Shown in pieces: positions 10,639-18,861 of a DNA stretch of 29,331 nucleotides (positions are counted from its first letter, which is position 1; each line of letters begins with the position of its first letter). Where the stretch lies: NCBI GenBank assembly GCA_001275005.1, contig JWZX01002872.1, positions 1 through 29,331 of the forward strand. Direction: 5' to 3'. This DNA comes from Chrysochromulina tobinii. Lineage: Eukaryota > Haptophyta > Prymnesiales > Chrysochromulinaceae. A model generated the notes under the pieces. That model ran no database searches and had not been told where the DNA came from. It saw only the letters and a list, made by a program, of their open reading frames with translations. A program made the position numbers and the translations under genes.

Positions 10639-11035
10639 GACGCGGCGGCGCCCGGGGATCGGGGGAAGAAAGTCACGGTGGTCTCAAAGACGTGCGTCGC
10701 GCGTGTGCGCTGCGCGGCGGTGTCACGCAGCGCGGCACCTCTTCGTGTGGGGTAGTCTCGACAAGTTTGCCGTCAGGGCGCGAGAGTCCAGTTTCAATTG
10801 TAGAAGACCCCTTCCCCGTCAAACAAAAACCTTGGGTTGGTCTCGAGGTCGAGGTGAGCAAAAGGTTACTGACGCAGCAAATGCGAACTCAAATACCGAC
10901 GGTTTCAACTTGAGACCACCCGGTGCCGGTAAAAAGACGAGGGAGGGCTTTTTTCTGAGCAAGCACGAGTGCTGGCTGCAGCGCGCACGGTCGTGCGCGA
11001 GCGCGCGGGGACAATCGAGCGCCGTCATCGTCGCC
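10639..11035. promoter_or_regulatory. Shared upstream region of HEATR5 and the EF-hand gene
   Basis: These 397 bp separate two divergent start codons, so both 5' untranslated regions and promoters must lie here or overlap it. I see no TATA box. The core around 10790-10920 is less GC-rich than the flanks. A GAG|GTGAGC string near 10852 resembles a splice donor, so a 5'-UTR intron in the plus-strand gene is possible. Role is inferred from position only. Confidence 0.4.
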
Positions 11036-12784
11036 ATGGAGGCGCTCGCTCTCTTCAAGCGTCCAGGCACAATGGCTTGGCTCGACAATGCTCGGGCCGA
11101 GGCGAAGCACAAGGAAATGAAGCGCGAGAGCCATGGGGCTTTGCGGAACCGCCTCAGGCCCGTCTTTGACGAGTTTGATAAGGATAAGAGCGGGTCCATC
11201 AACAAAAAGGAGATGAAGAAGGTCCTGAAGAAGGCCAAGCTCGCCAATATGACGGACGAAAAGATAAAGGCTCTGATCAAGGAGGCAGACGGCGACGGCA
11301 GTGGTGACATCGATTTCGACGAATTCGTTGAGTGCGTTGCAAATCAGGTTGGGGAGGGTGGCTTCGCTTCGGTGCTCGAGGTCACCAACGCGAATGAGTT
11401 GGATCAGATTTCGTACCTCGAACAGGGTGATAAAAATCTGTCGACGGCGGAGGCATTCAAGTCACGGCAGAAGCTGCGCCGTAATGCTTCGGTGCTCAAC
11501 GCTCTCGATCCGTGGTGGACTGCAAGCATTAAAACCGCACGAGTACGCCGACCAGATGCCACGGACCTGAACCAAGAGGACTACGTTTGCATCTTCGTTG
11601 CCATCTACAAAGACCTTGTGAGCGCCGAGGATGAGGCGGAGGCAGAAGAGGAAACCATGAAATCCTGGGAGGAAGACTGCAAAGGTGGAGAGACGATGTC
11701 ACGGGTGCTGCTCTTCGACTCTCTCTTTGAGCTCGTCGACATATATGCAAAAAGCATCGAAGCTGCCGAGTACGCTGAGCTCCTTCGTTCGATTTTGGCT
11801 CGCATCATCAACGCTGATGGTACGATCGGAAAGCATAAGCCGCTACCGGAAGCTCCTCCTCCAGAGAAGAAGTCGACACCCGCTCCTGAGATGAAGAAGC
11901 CGACACGGACACCGCAAGAGGCGGGGCCTCCTCGAAAAGCATCGCCGGCCAAGAAGTCGCCGAAGAAAACGTCGAAGAAAACAGTCGTCGAAGAACTTCC
12001 CACCGAAGAAAAGACAGAGATCAAGCAGGTCAAGGACATGGGATATCGTGTCGCGTTCGGCGCGACCACGCGCGATAACGAGGATGATAGCGACGGCCGC
12101 CCGCAGTCCGATGGCCCCGGATGGGTTCTTACGAGAAACGAGAAGCCGCCAGATGATGATATGAGGAATTTCACACCGAAGCTTCGCCAGGCGACGTCCA
12201 TGTCCGATATGCCCAATTTCGGACAATCGCGAGGAGCTACGCGGGAGCGCACCCCAAAGAAACTCGAATCGGCGCCGCTCCTGGACGTTGCCACGCTGAC
12301 GCCAGTGCCCACGCCCCAGGCTGGAGCCTCACGAGCGGAGGTGCTGCGTAGCCGGCAGTCGACCGGACTGCTCACTGACGCGCCCCAGACTGGAGCCCCA
12401 CGAGCGGAGGTGCTGCGTAGCCGGCAGTCGACCGGATTGCTCACTGACGCGGACCGGAGGGAAATGGATCTGCTCGGGGTCGCGGCCTCTCCGCGAGGTG
12501 TACTCCCCGTGCGAATCAAGCGGGCCCCTACGCGGGAAATCGACGTCCAGTGGTTGAAGCGCATCGTTGCCACGCCAGCGGCGACGCGGAAAGCGCTCGA
12601 CCAGCGCGCCTGGAAGCGCCTCCTCGAGGACTCGAGCTTGTCATCAGATCCATCATCACCAAAGATCAGCAAGAGGTTGCTGAGGAACGCCATCGAGGTT
12701 CTTGCGCCCCCTCTTGCGCCCCCTCTTGCGCCCCCTCTTGGGGGACCCACGGTGGATGCGCGACGTGGGCTGATATGCGCGTGA
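11036..12784 (+). CDS. EF-hand calcium-binding protein with a long basic, Pro-rich tail
   Basis: The protein is 582 residues. I chose ATG 11036 (CGCCATGGAG context) because the upstream in-frame extension reads like non-coding DNA. Two canonical EF-hand loops are present, DKDKSGSINKKE (48-59) and DGDGSGDIDFDE (85-96), with acidic residues at positions 1, 3, 5 and 12, so calcium binding is expected. Residues about 150-265 are helical and contain W-E-E-D then a SLFELVDIYAKSIEAAEYAELL stretch; I recall similar W..D...SLFELAD patterns in uncharacterised, often ciliary, proteins of protists. After about 275 the chain is low-complexity, rich in K, P, S, with a duplicated 23-residue unit (12314-12451) and three APPL units near the end. 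It is probably a calcium-responsive cytoskeletal or signalling protein; no catalytic domain is seen. Confidence 0.82.
   Translation: MEALALFKRPGTMAWLDNARAEAKHKEMKRESHGALRNRLRPVFDEFDKDKSGSINKKEMKKVLKKAKLANMTDEKIKALIKEADGDGSGDIDFDEFVECVANQVGEGGFASVLEVTNANELDQISYLEQGDKNLSTAEAFKSRQKLRRNASVLNALDPWWTASIKTARVRRPDATDLNQEDYVCIFVAIYKDLVSAEDEAEAEEETMKSWEEDCKGGETMSRVLLFDSLFELVDIYAKSIEAAEYAELLRSILARIINADGTIGKHKPLPEAPPPEKKSTPAPEMKKPTRTPQEAGPPRKASPAKKSPKKTSKKTVVEELPTEEKTEIKQVKDMGYRVAFGATTRDNEDDSDGRPQSDGPGWVLTRNEKPPDDDMRNFTPKLRQATSMSDMPNFGQSRGATRERTPKKLESAPLLDVATLTPVPTPQAGASRAEVLRSRQSTGLLTDAPQTGAPRAEVLRSRQSTGLLTDADRREMDLLGVAASPRGVLPVRIKRAPTREIDVQWLKRIVATPAATRKALDQRAWKRLLEDSSLSSDPSSPKISKRLLRNAIEVLAPPLAPPLAPPLGGPTVDARRGLICA
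12314..12451 (+). repeat. 69-bp in-frame tandem duplication in the EF-hand gene
   Basis: Two adjacent copies, 12314-12382 and 12383-12451, each encode 23 residues containing SRAEVLRSRQSTGLLTDA or PRAEVLRSRQSTGLLTDA. They differ at only three or four bases, implying recent duplication. Each copy has an R-S-x-S/T cluster that could be a phosphorylation site. Confidence 0.9.
12701..12742 (+). repeat. 12-bp in-frame repeat encoding LAPP units
   Basis: CTTGCGCCCCCT occurs three times in tandem (12701-12736), followed by a partial CTTGGGGG. It encodes a short Leu-Ala-Pro-Pro series close to the C-terminus of the EF-hand protein. Confidence 0.9.
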
Positions 12785-13345
12785 CGCCGAAGGTCCCTAC
12801 GTTCCTTGTGACCGACTTGCGCGATGCGCCACGATCGCCACGATCGTGGGCACAGCTCCCGCCATTGCAAGCGACATAGTGAGAGCACTAGCGCGCGCGC
12901 TGGGCAGCACAGTCAGCACAGTCCAGGGGACAGCTCCTCACTATCTTACAGCTGTAGCCGAGCGAGCGAGCGTACGAATCATGAGGAATGTATGGAGGAA
13001 TGTTCAGACGAATCGTTCAGCCGATCGCCAGGATGAAGGCAGGTGGACGAGGCCGTGTTCTCGCGCGGTGTAGCGAGTCTTGAATCATCTCGATATCACA
13101 TGTCACAGGGGTGTCTGGGGCGGGGCCCAGCACCTTTTTAATCTCAAATCTGCGCCGCGAGCGAATTGAGTTTTCCGTTTTGACGTGATCAGACACCGTG
13201 ACTGTTCATCTTCATGCCTGCAGGGAGACTTTTTGGCGTGGTCTGATGTTCACGAAAGGCCAATTAAAGGTGCACGCTGGGCAAGAGACCGACCTCACTA
13301 GCATACGGTAATGGAGTGACCCGAGGACTAGCACAAATGTAAATC
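12785..13345 (+). other. Intergenic spacer upstream of the orphan gene
   Basis: These 561 bp hold the 3' end of the EF-hand transcript and the promoter of the 13346 gene. A 10-bp palindrome CACGATCGTG is at 12839-12848. The part after 13080 is less GC-rich. No conserved coding or RNA gene is visible. Confidence 0.5.
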
Positions 13346-14596
13346 ATGACGTTACATAATTTCGTCGAAGGTCCAGGAATGGCGCTTTTCTCCTTCGACG
13401 AGCGCCAGCTCATCTCATACGTTATGTCTGGACCGCACGTGACCTTCGCCGCAAGGTCCAGCAGTGAGACTTATCGCATCCTCGAGGAGCTAGGGCTCTC
13501 CGTAACCGCATGGCAAGGCGACGACGAAAGCTACAGGCTGAGCCTGCATCAGAGCTACACTACGCATGGGCTTGTCATACGCGAGGCGCCACCAAAAGGG
13601 TGCGACGCGCCACCCGACGCGTGGAAAATGGACCGCCTCATATGGCAGAAGAATTGGGCGACCGACCACCACTTGCCAGAGTTCGAATTCCAGGGCGCAT
13701 CACCTTCCAGAGGCGAGGTGATGAAGGTGCTCGACCTTGCGCGCCAGCAGTGGGCTTCACCGCACGTCTCCCGCTCTGTCGTCCGTGTTCCGTACTTCAC
13801 GCCTTCGACGTTTCACCAGCTCTATGAAGTGCTTGCACCGCAGCGTGGCGCGCCTCCTGGTCGCCGCGGCGGCCTGCGCCGCGCCAGCACGGGCCAGGGC
13901 AGCGGCTCGGAAGGGAGAAGCCCGATGACACTCCAAGCTTGGCAACCTGGTGATGAGAGGAGTGATGGCGAGGACGAGGAGACCCTCGAAAAGAGCCTGC
14001 TCGCCGAGCGACTCAAGCGGCAAGGGTTCGAGCACGCAGTATTCGGCGATGGAAGTGGCATCCGGGACCGTCCGGCGACCGCCATCCCGACACCGTTCGA
14101 CAACCAAGCTCCTCCGCCTCTCCCGCGTGCGGCGCAGTCTGCACGGCCGCCAACGGCACCAGCGGCATCTCCGCGGCATGGCGCATGCTCCGCACGAGCC
14201 GGTGCCCACTACGGCGGCTCCGGCGGCGAGGCGCTGCCTCCGCCGTGGCGTGGCACGTCGAGGAAAGACGTGACGACGTGGGGCACCTCGACGGCCCGTT
14301 CGACAGCATGGAGGCCGAGCTGGCGGCCGAGCAGCGATGAGCGGCAGCGGCTGCTCAGTGAGTCGATGGCGCGCCTCTCGGCTGCCTGTCCGCGCACACC
14401 CACGCGCCCTCGCACGCCACGCACTCAGGCTCGGTACACACTGGCGCCGCCCGCGCCGCGTCTCGTGGACGGCATGCTCTATGGCGGCCGTCATGGCGGG
14501 CGAGCCGGAGCCATTGACTCCACTGACGACCATGTCGACGCACTCGCCCGTAAGCGATGCGAGCAGGCTGTGCGGCGCGCGATCCTGGCAGGATGA
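13346..14596 (+). CDS. Orphan protein of unknown function, 416 residues
   Basis: I do not recognise this protein. The frame opens with ATG at 13346 and closes with TGA at 14594-14596. Residues 1 to about 170 look like a folded domain: mixed hydrophobic and aromatic content (FSFDERQLISYVM, RLIWQKNWATDHHLPEFEF, VVRVPYFTPSTFHQLYEVL), with no long low-complexity run. From about 170 the sequence becomes disordered: Gly/Arg-rich, then an acidic patch DERSDGEDEETLEKSLL, then Ala/Pro/Arg-rich to the end. There is no signal peptide or membrane segment. The opposite strand is also open for long stretches, as is usual for GC-rich DNA here, but its translations lack domain character. The plus-strand frame is preferred because of its non-random first half and the less GC-rich sequence upstream of the ATG. 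Confidence 0.55.
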   Translation: MTLHNFVEGPGMALFSFDERQLISYVMSGPHVTFAARSSSETYRILEELGLSVTAWQGDDESYRLSLHQSYTTHGLVIREAPPKGCDAPPDAWKMDRLIWQKNWATDHHLPEFEFQGASPSRGEVMKVLDLARQQWASPHVSRSVVRVPYFTPSTFHQLYEVLAPQRGAPPGRRGGLRRASTGQGSGSEGRSPMTLQAWQPGDERSDGEDEETLEKSLLAERLKRQGFEHAVFGDGSGIRDRPATAIPTPFDNQAPPPLPRAAQSARPPTAPAASPRHGACSARAGAHYGGSGGEALPPPWRGTSRKDVTTWGTSTARSTAWRPSWRPSSDERQRLLSESMARLSAACPRTPTRPRTPRTQARYTLAPPAPRLVDGMLYGGRHGGRAGAIDSTDDHVDALARKRCEQAVRRAILAG

Positions 14597-14895
14597 AACG
14601 TGCATCAACGGTGTGTCGTTGTCACCCACCGGCCATCTCGGATGGAACGGTTCGGACCCTCACCCTCGGCCTCGCCGACCCCGCGACCGCGCCCCGCTCC
14701 GGGGCCGCGGCCGGTGCGCGACCTCAAGTCCGGACCCGCGCCGGCACCGCCGACGGCTTGGGTCCCCGTCCGCGCATCCCGAGCGTTAAGAGCCTTAGTG
14801 ACCTGGGACCACGCGATTTAGTTTCACATTTAACTTCGCTGGCCCGCGCACGCGCATTACCTCGGTTCTTGGGTCGCACGTTACACCAGCCGCAC
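14597..14895. other. Convergent intergenic spacer
   Basis: About 300 bp lie between the convergent ends of the orphan gene and the cyclophilin-like gene. The sequence is GC-rich and Pro/Arg-coding in several frames without recognisable homology. It should contain both 3' untranslated regions; no terminator-like structure stands out. Confidence 0.45.
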
Positions 14896-15621
14896 TCAAA
14901 CCTCATCCTTCGCCTTCTTCTTCTTGACCAGCAGCTGGCGCGACTTCCACGTCTCGAGTACCTTCGCCGAGACGATCTTCGTGAGCTTAGGCACTTGCTC
15001 GTCCAAGTACTTGTTGAAGCCCTCGTCCTCGCGCATCAATGTCTCGATGTCAATGCTGTCGTCTTTGGTGGGCTTGTAGAATTTTCGGATCGTAGCCATT
15101 CCGGTGCCCTCAATCTCGCCAAATGGTCGCACGCCCTCGTCTTTCAACCTTTCGGTGTTGTCCATGAAATGAATCATCAATTGCGTCGAGCCGGCACCGT
15201 CTTCAATGTACAACGGGTCCCCTTTTTGCTTCTCGTCTCGCTCCCATTTCTGCTCCGTCTTTGTTGGCACAAAGGCGATGCGGCCAGGCAGGTGCTCCAG
15301 TGGCTCGCCCGTTGATGCATCCTCCTTCTTGACACGCTCGAGCAACTCCTGAGCATGGCTCCCGCCTTTGAGGCCGAGCTGGAGGTACCTATCATTGATC
15401 AGGAAGATGCGAGTATCGTTATAAAAGCCACGCTTCACGAGCTGCATGAAACGCGCGCAAGCAAACGGTGCCCAGTCATGGTGCGCTGTGACTACGAACG
15501 ACGCCTTGCCAGAGTACGACTTGACGTCGAATTGCACGCGATATCCGGGACCCTGACTGATCACCTCCTCGTCGGGCCCGGCCTGCGCAAGGAGCGCGTA
15601 CGTCATGATGGCAACGAGCAT
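14896..15621 (-). CDS. Secreted/ER cyclophilin-like protein, probably weakly or non-catalytic
   Basis: The protein is 241 residues from ATG 15619-15621; the longer open frame upstream has no ATG. It starts with a textbook signal peptide (MLVAIMTYALLAQA, cleavage predicted after AQA) and ends in KDEV, close to the KDEL/HDEL ER-retention signal. The body matches the cyclophilin fold: HHDWAPFACARFMQLVKRGFYND (47-69), the strand before the active site, GSTQLMIHF (144-152) and a following RPFGEI motif. At the catalytic loop it reads RIFLINDRYLQLG (71-83) where active enzymes have R-x4-F-x2-Q; the Gln is kept but the Arg and Phe positions appear substituted. Cyclophilins are peptidyl-prolyl isomerases and chaperones. 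I infer an ER-lumen folding or binding role with doubtful isomerase activity. Confidence 0.82.
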   Translation of the reverse strand: MLVAIMTYALLAQAGPDEEVISQGPGYRVQFDVKSYSGKASFVVTAHHDWAPFACARFMQLVKRGFYNDTRIFLINDRYLQLGLKGGSHAQELLERVKKEDASTGEPLEHLPGRIAFVPTKTEQKWERDEKQKGDPLYIEDGAGSTQLMIHFMDNTERLKDEGVRPFGEIEGTGMATIRKFYKPTKDDSIDIETLMREDEGFNKYLDEQVPKLTKIVSAKVLETWKSRQLLVKKKKAKDEV

Positions 15622-15907
15622 GGGAAGCGACGATCGGAAAGGAAAAGACTCCACGGACGAGAGCGAAGGGAATGACACGTCATGAGCCTTCTTTTATCGC
15701 CGACGGCGCACACAAAGTTGTGGCAGCCAGCCACATTTCTTAGAGTAGCAGTGAAATAAATTTTTTTGAGATAAACTTCCGAGCCTAAACTACGCCGGCG
15801 TCCCCGTCGAAGCGAGACAGTGTACTGGTACCCGGTTTTTCTCTCGCAGCTCTCACGTCTGAGAGCCCTTTTTTAGCGAAACCAAAGAATATCATTTCGA
15901 GCAACGT
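15622..15907. other. Intergenic spacer, AT-richer than its surroundings
   Basis: This spacer lies 5' of the cyclophilin-like gene and 3' of the SGNH gene, both on the minus strand. It contains an A/T-rich patch at 15745-15780 and T runs near 15835 and 15868. It should hold the cyclophilin promoter and the SGNH 3' untranslated region. No defined element is recognised. Confidence 0.45.
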
Positions 15908-17302
15908 TCACATGGTGCGCGGGGACGCTTGCCCGACGCGAGAGCTGCCAAGATGGTGCTTGGGCCGCCCGGCTGTCGTGTTCGCATCGACCTGGACCGG
16001 CTTCGTCGGGCACGCCACCCCGTCGGACGATGCGCACTGAAGCAGCGGACCGAGCGTAAACGCGGGCCAGTCGGCCCAAAAGGCAGCACTCGTCTGGTCC
16101 GGCTGTGCCCTCTGTGGCCGCGCCCGCCGCGAGGCGCCGAGCGCGCCGAGCAGCATGGCCGCCTCGACCTCGGCATGCAGTCCAAACCCGTGCAGGCTGC
16201 CACAAGGGGAAACAAGCAGCGGCGGAGCGAGCCGAATGGAGCGCCCAACGTCAAAGTAAGCAAAGCCCTGCGCACGCGCCGTCTCGCGAGCACACGCCAT
16301 CGTCTTGAGGGTGAGAACCTGCATGTTCCGCGAGGCGGGCCAGTTGCCGCAGCCACTGGCCGCCGACCCTTCATTTGCAGGCACCAGCGATGAAGCGCTC
16401 ACGGCCGCCGCGCCGCCGCTGGGGTCTGTTCCTTGCTCTTTGCAGGTGGGACAGTTGAAGAAACCATAGAGCACGCGCAGCGGCGCCGGTGCGCTCCCGG
16501 CACTGCCCGGGAGCACCGCTGAGTGGATGGCCTTGTTGAGAGTGCCCATCGCCCACCCAATCCTTTTGCAGCAGCAGTCCTCTGTCTCTTTGGTAAAGAG
16601 CATGTCCCATGTGCCAATGGAGGCCACGAGCAGGTCTGGGGCTCTTCCCGCCGCGGTCATCAGCGTTGAAACTCTCTCAGCCGTCGCGCTCAGCGTTCCC
16701 TCATCGTTGAAACTATGCCATAGGAACGTGAGCCGCGTCTGAGCTGTTGTTACGTAGTCGAGTGAGCATCCTCGAGTCGTGCGCCCTCGGTGATCGTCAA
16801 AGCAGGGGCCTTTGAAGCGCTCCTGACAGCATCAGGACATCGTCAAAGCATCAGTACTCGTCAAATCAGTACATCGTCAAAGCATCACCTGACAGCGCGG
16901 ATCATAGTAGCCCCAGTACTCGCTACGGTTTTGTGTTTTGGGTGCATGTGGGGTACAGCCGAAATCCTTGCCAACGGGACCCATTGCGCGATGCGTTGGC
17001 CAACCCGCCGCGGGAAGAGTCTTATTTAGAAGGGTGAGGAGCGCGGAAAAGAGCATGCGTCCCCGCGAGTCACCAATTACCAGAACCCAGCGCCGTTCAA
17101 AACCGTCGCTCGAACTCAGGAGTTGGCACTGGCTTTGGTTCGGGTTGCGGTACTCCCAACCGTCGCCATACAGCGCGGATGTACTCGGGAACCATCGCCC
17201 CTCTGAGCTTAGGACGTCCAGACATGCCTCACCAGCCTCGTCGAGCGTCACATTGGTCCGAGGTCGAGAGCTTAGCATCGTCCCATTGTTCCATCGACCC
17301 AT
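15908..17302 (-). CDS. SGNH/GDSL-type hydrolase (PC-esterase/NXPE-like)
   Basis: Two exons are defined: 17302-16889 and 16822-15908 (TGA at 15908-15910). They join as DPRCQ|ERFKGPC in phase 0, giving about 442 residues. SGNH landmarks are: an N-terminal ACLDVLSSEGRWF segment of the kind preceding these domains, block I WVLVIGDSRGRMLF with the nucleophile Ser, a second strand TRLTFLWHSF, block III LLVASIGTWDMLF, and a distal FDVGRS then GSLHGFGLH that could supply Asp/His. Several Cys and N-x-S/T sites suggest a secretory-pathway protein. Relatives remove or add acyl groups on glycans. The ATG at 17300-17302 is the first in this frame, but protein-like sequence upstream in other frames (17303-17566) suggests the true N-terminus lies further out. 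Confidence 0.65.
16823..16888 (-). other. 66-bp intron of the SGNH gene, flanked by GCTGTCAGG
   Basis: Donor CTGTCAG|GTGATG and acceptor GCTGTCAG|GAGCGC give a phase-0 junction. The interior in gene sense is made of TGATGCTTTGACGATG-like units. The 9-mer GCTGTCAGG occurs across both the exon-intron and the intron-exon boundary. Confidence 0.85.
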
Positions 17303-17566
17303 TGACAATCTTCAGGATTGAAGGCCAGCGGTTCTGGGCTAGGTTGTACAGCGCGATCGTGCGGCCAACCAGACGCCGCTGCGGGAGGATGTCAAGGAGC
17401 TCGACGCGAAAGCGCTCCCAGTTGCCCGGATCGCGTGGCACGTCACCGGCGCCCTGCCGCACCGCCGTCCGTGCCGCCTTCGGGCGTCACCGCCACGCAG
17501 CGTTGCGAGCCCGGCAACCCAAAAAAGGAAGCAAAATTGCCATCTATCCTCAAAGCGAAAACCCAC
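17303..17566 (-). pseudogene. Probable N-terminal part of the SGNH protein, reading frame disrupted
   Basis: One minus-strand frame reads DPGNWERFRVELLDILPQRRLVGRTIALYNLAQNRWPSILK, which looks like real protein and runs into the start of the SGNH exon but in a different frame, ending in a TGA at 17229-17231. Further upstream a hydrophobic start MAILLPFLGC or, in another frame, RWQFCFLFWVAGLATLR could be a signal peptide or anchor, again separated by frame changes. No obvious GT-AG introns repair this. The cause may be sequencing errors (a T6 run at 17521-17526), unrecognised small introns, or decay of the gene's 5' end. Confidence 0.45.
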
Positions 17567-17695
17567 GAACCTGAGTTAATGTACGATTATCTCCGGGCCT
17601 GTGGGGAAGGGGGCACCCTGGAAGCACTGTCGTCTGTGGAAACTGGAATTCCGATCCGCGGAAAATAGCGTGTCCCGCACTCGCTCTGTACTGCG

Positions 17696-18133
17696 ATGCG
17701 AGCGGACGAGCATTCGCCGAGCGCTCCTGGCACGACGGTTGAAGAACGTCGGCTCTCTCGAGCGATCAGCGCGAGTCCGATCGGCGTCCTCGGACCTCGT
17801 CTCGAGGCGGTGCTCCTCGATGATACTGACAGCCTCGACCTCGAGGAGGTCGACTCTCTCGAGTATGCAATGGATCGTGTTGAGGAAAGTGGGCCGACGC
17901 TGTCCATGGAGCATCCAACGATCCTCATCAATCTGTGTTTGATGTGTGATTGCTCATGCAACACGTGGGATCCGTTGCCGTGCTGCATGCGTCCCGTCTG
18001 CGTGGAGTGCTCCGCCAAGGTGCTGATCCGGACGCGCACTTTGGCTGTGCAGCCGCACCGAGAACCGCTGCTTCGCTGCCCGTATCCAAGCTGCGGGAAC
18101 ATCTTCGAGCACGCGACGATGGCAGTGGACTGA
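17696..18133 (+). CDS. Small RING-like zinc-binding protein
   Basis: The protein is 145 residues, ATG 17696 to TGA 18131-18133. Residues 1-75 are acidic and Ser-rich with no domain. Residues 80-135 hold a cysteine cluster: C81-x2-C84, C86, C88, C96-C97, C102-x2-C105, then after a basic stretch C128-P-x3-C133. The order C-x2-C, C-C, C-x2-C, C-P-x3-C resembles a compact or atypical RING/IBR zinc finger, and the CPY.SCG tail fits the final zinc ligands. RING proteins act as ubiquitin E3 ligases, but the histidine usual in the middle is not evident, so E3 activity is only a suggestion. It starts about 130 bp from the disrupted 5' end of the divergent SGNH gene, so the two probably share a promoter region. 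Confidence 0.6.
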   Translation: MRADEHSPSAPGTTVEERRLSRAISASPIGVLGPRLEAVLLDDTDSLDLEEVDSLEYAMDRVEESGPTLSMEHPTILINLCLMCDCSCNTWDPLPCCMRPVCVECSAKVLIRTRTLAVQPHREPLLRCPYPSCGNIFEHATMAVD

Positions 18134-18350
18134 TCAATCATTCGCAGAGGCTCGCACGATTCCGGCCGATGAACGATACGACAGCGATCTGCGTGCGCAC
18201 TTGCATCGGGAGAGCAAGCCCTGTTTTCGCATCGGCGCCATGACGGGCGGCCGATCTCTGTGGTTCATTGTCGGGGAAGCGCTCGGTAATCATTTAGGGG
18301 AATGCATGACGCACCTCGGGCACGTAAGAACAACCCCGCTGAGTGATGGT

Positions 18351-18366
18351 GTCGGACTTGTCCGAC
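18351..18366. repeat. Perfect 16-nt inverted repeat GTCGGACTTGTCCGAC
   Basis: Two 7-base arms, GTCGGAC and GTCCGAC, are separated by TT. It lies about 220 bp past the stop of the RING-like gene. It could form a small hairpin in that transcript or be a dimeric protein-binding site; function is unknown. Confidence 0.6.
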
Positions 18367-18427
18367 TCGCCTCTTGGCGCTTGGGGTGATGGGAATGCTT
18401 CAGCACTATGCGGCGTGATACTGTTGT

Positions 18428-18486
18428 GCAGGGTGTGACGGGGTGATGCAGAGTGAGATAGGGTGAGTGAGGGTGAGTGAGATTGA
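18428..18486. repeat. Short G-rich simple repeat (GGGTGAGTGA-like)
   Basis: Imperfect units GGGTGTGACG, GGGTGATGCA, GAGTGAGATA, GGGTGAGTGA and GGGTGAGTGA follow at about 10-bp spacing. It has no coding potential. Confidence 0.65.
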
Positions 18487-18861
18487 GTTGTACATGTACC
18501 TCAGCTAGCTTTACCATGATGCCCCCACCACGTCTACCACGTCCACAGCGCACTTCGTTTCCGCGGGCCGGCGGGCGCGGCCTCTCTGTGGACTGTGCGC
18601 GCCGATACTCAGAGTTCAGTCTTCAGATGTTCAAAGTGATCGTGTCGTAGAACTAGCGTAGTGTAGTTGTAGATCCGTTGCTCGGTCGGAGATGATGTCG
18701 GTCGGATACATCATAACGGAGGTGTGCCCCTAAGGCTACGCGCTAAGGTGTGCCGCCCCCGCGCGCCGTGACCGCTGACAGCGCCGCCGGCGCTGAGGAC
18801 GCCCCGAATTATTTTATTAACTTTCCGGACCCAAATTCTGGCATCTGTCCATCTCTGCATC

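Larger units (their letters stand above)
18134..18861. other. Convergent intergenic spacer between RING-like and rhomboid-like genes
   Basis: This spacer has no recognisable gene. It holds a perfect 16-nt dyad at 18351-18366, GGGTGAGTGA-type simple repeats at about 18428-18486 and a TACATGTA-like octamer near 18490. It should contain the 3' untranslated regions of both neighbours. Confidence 0.5.
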
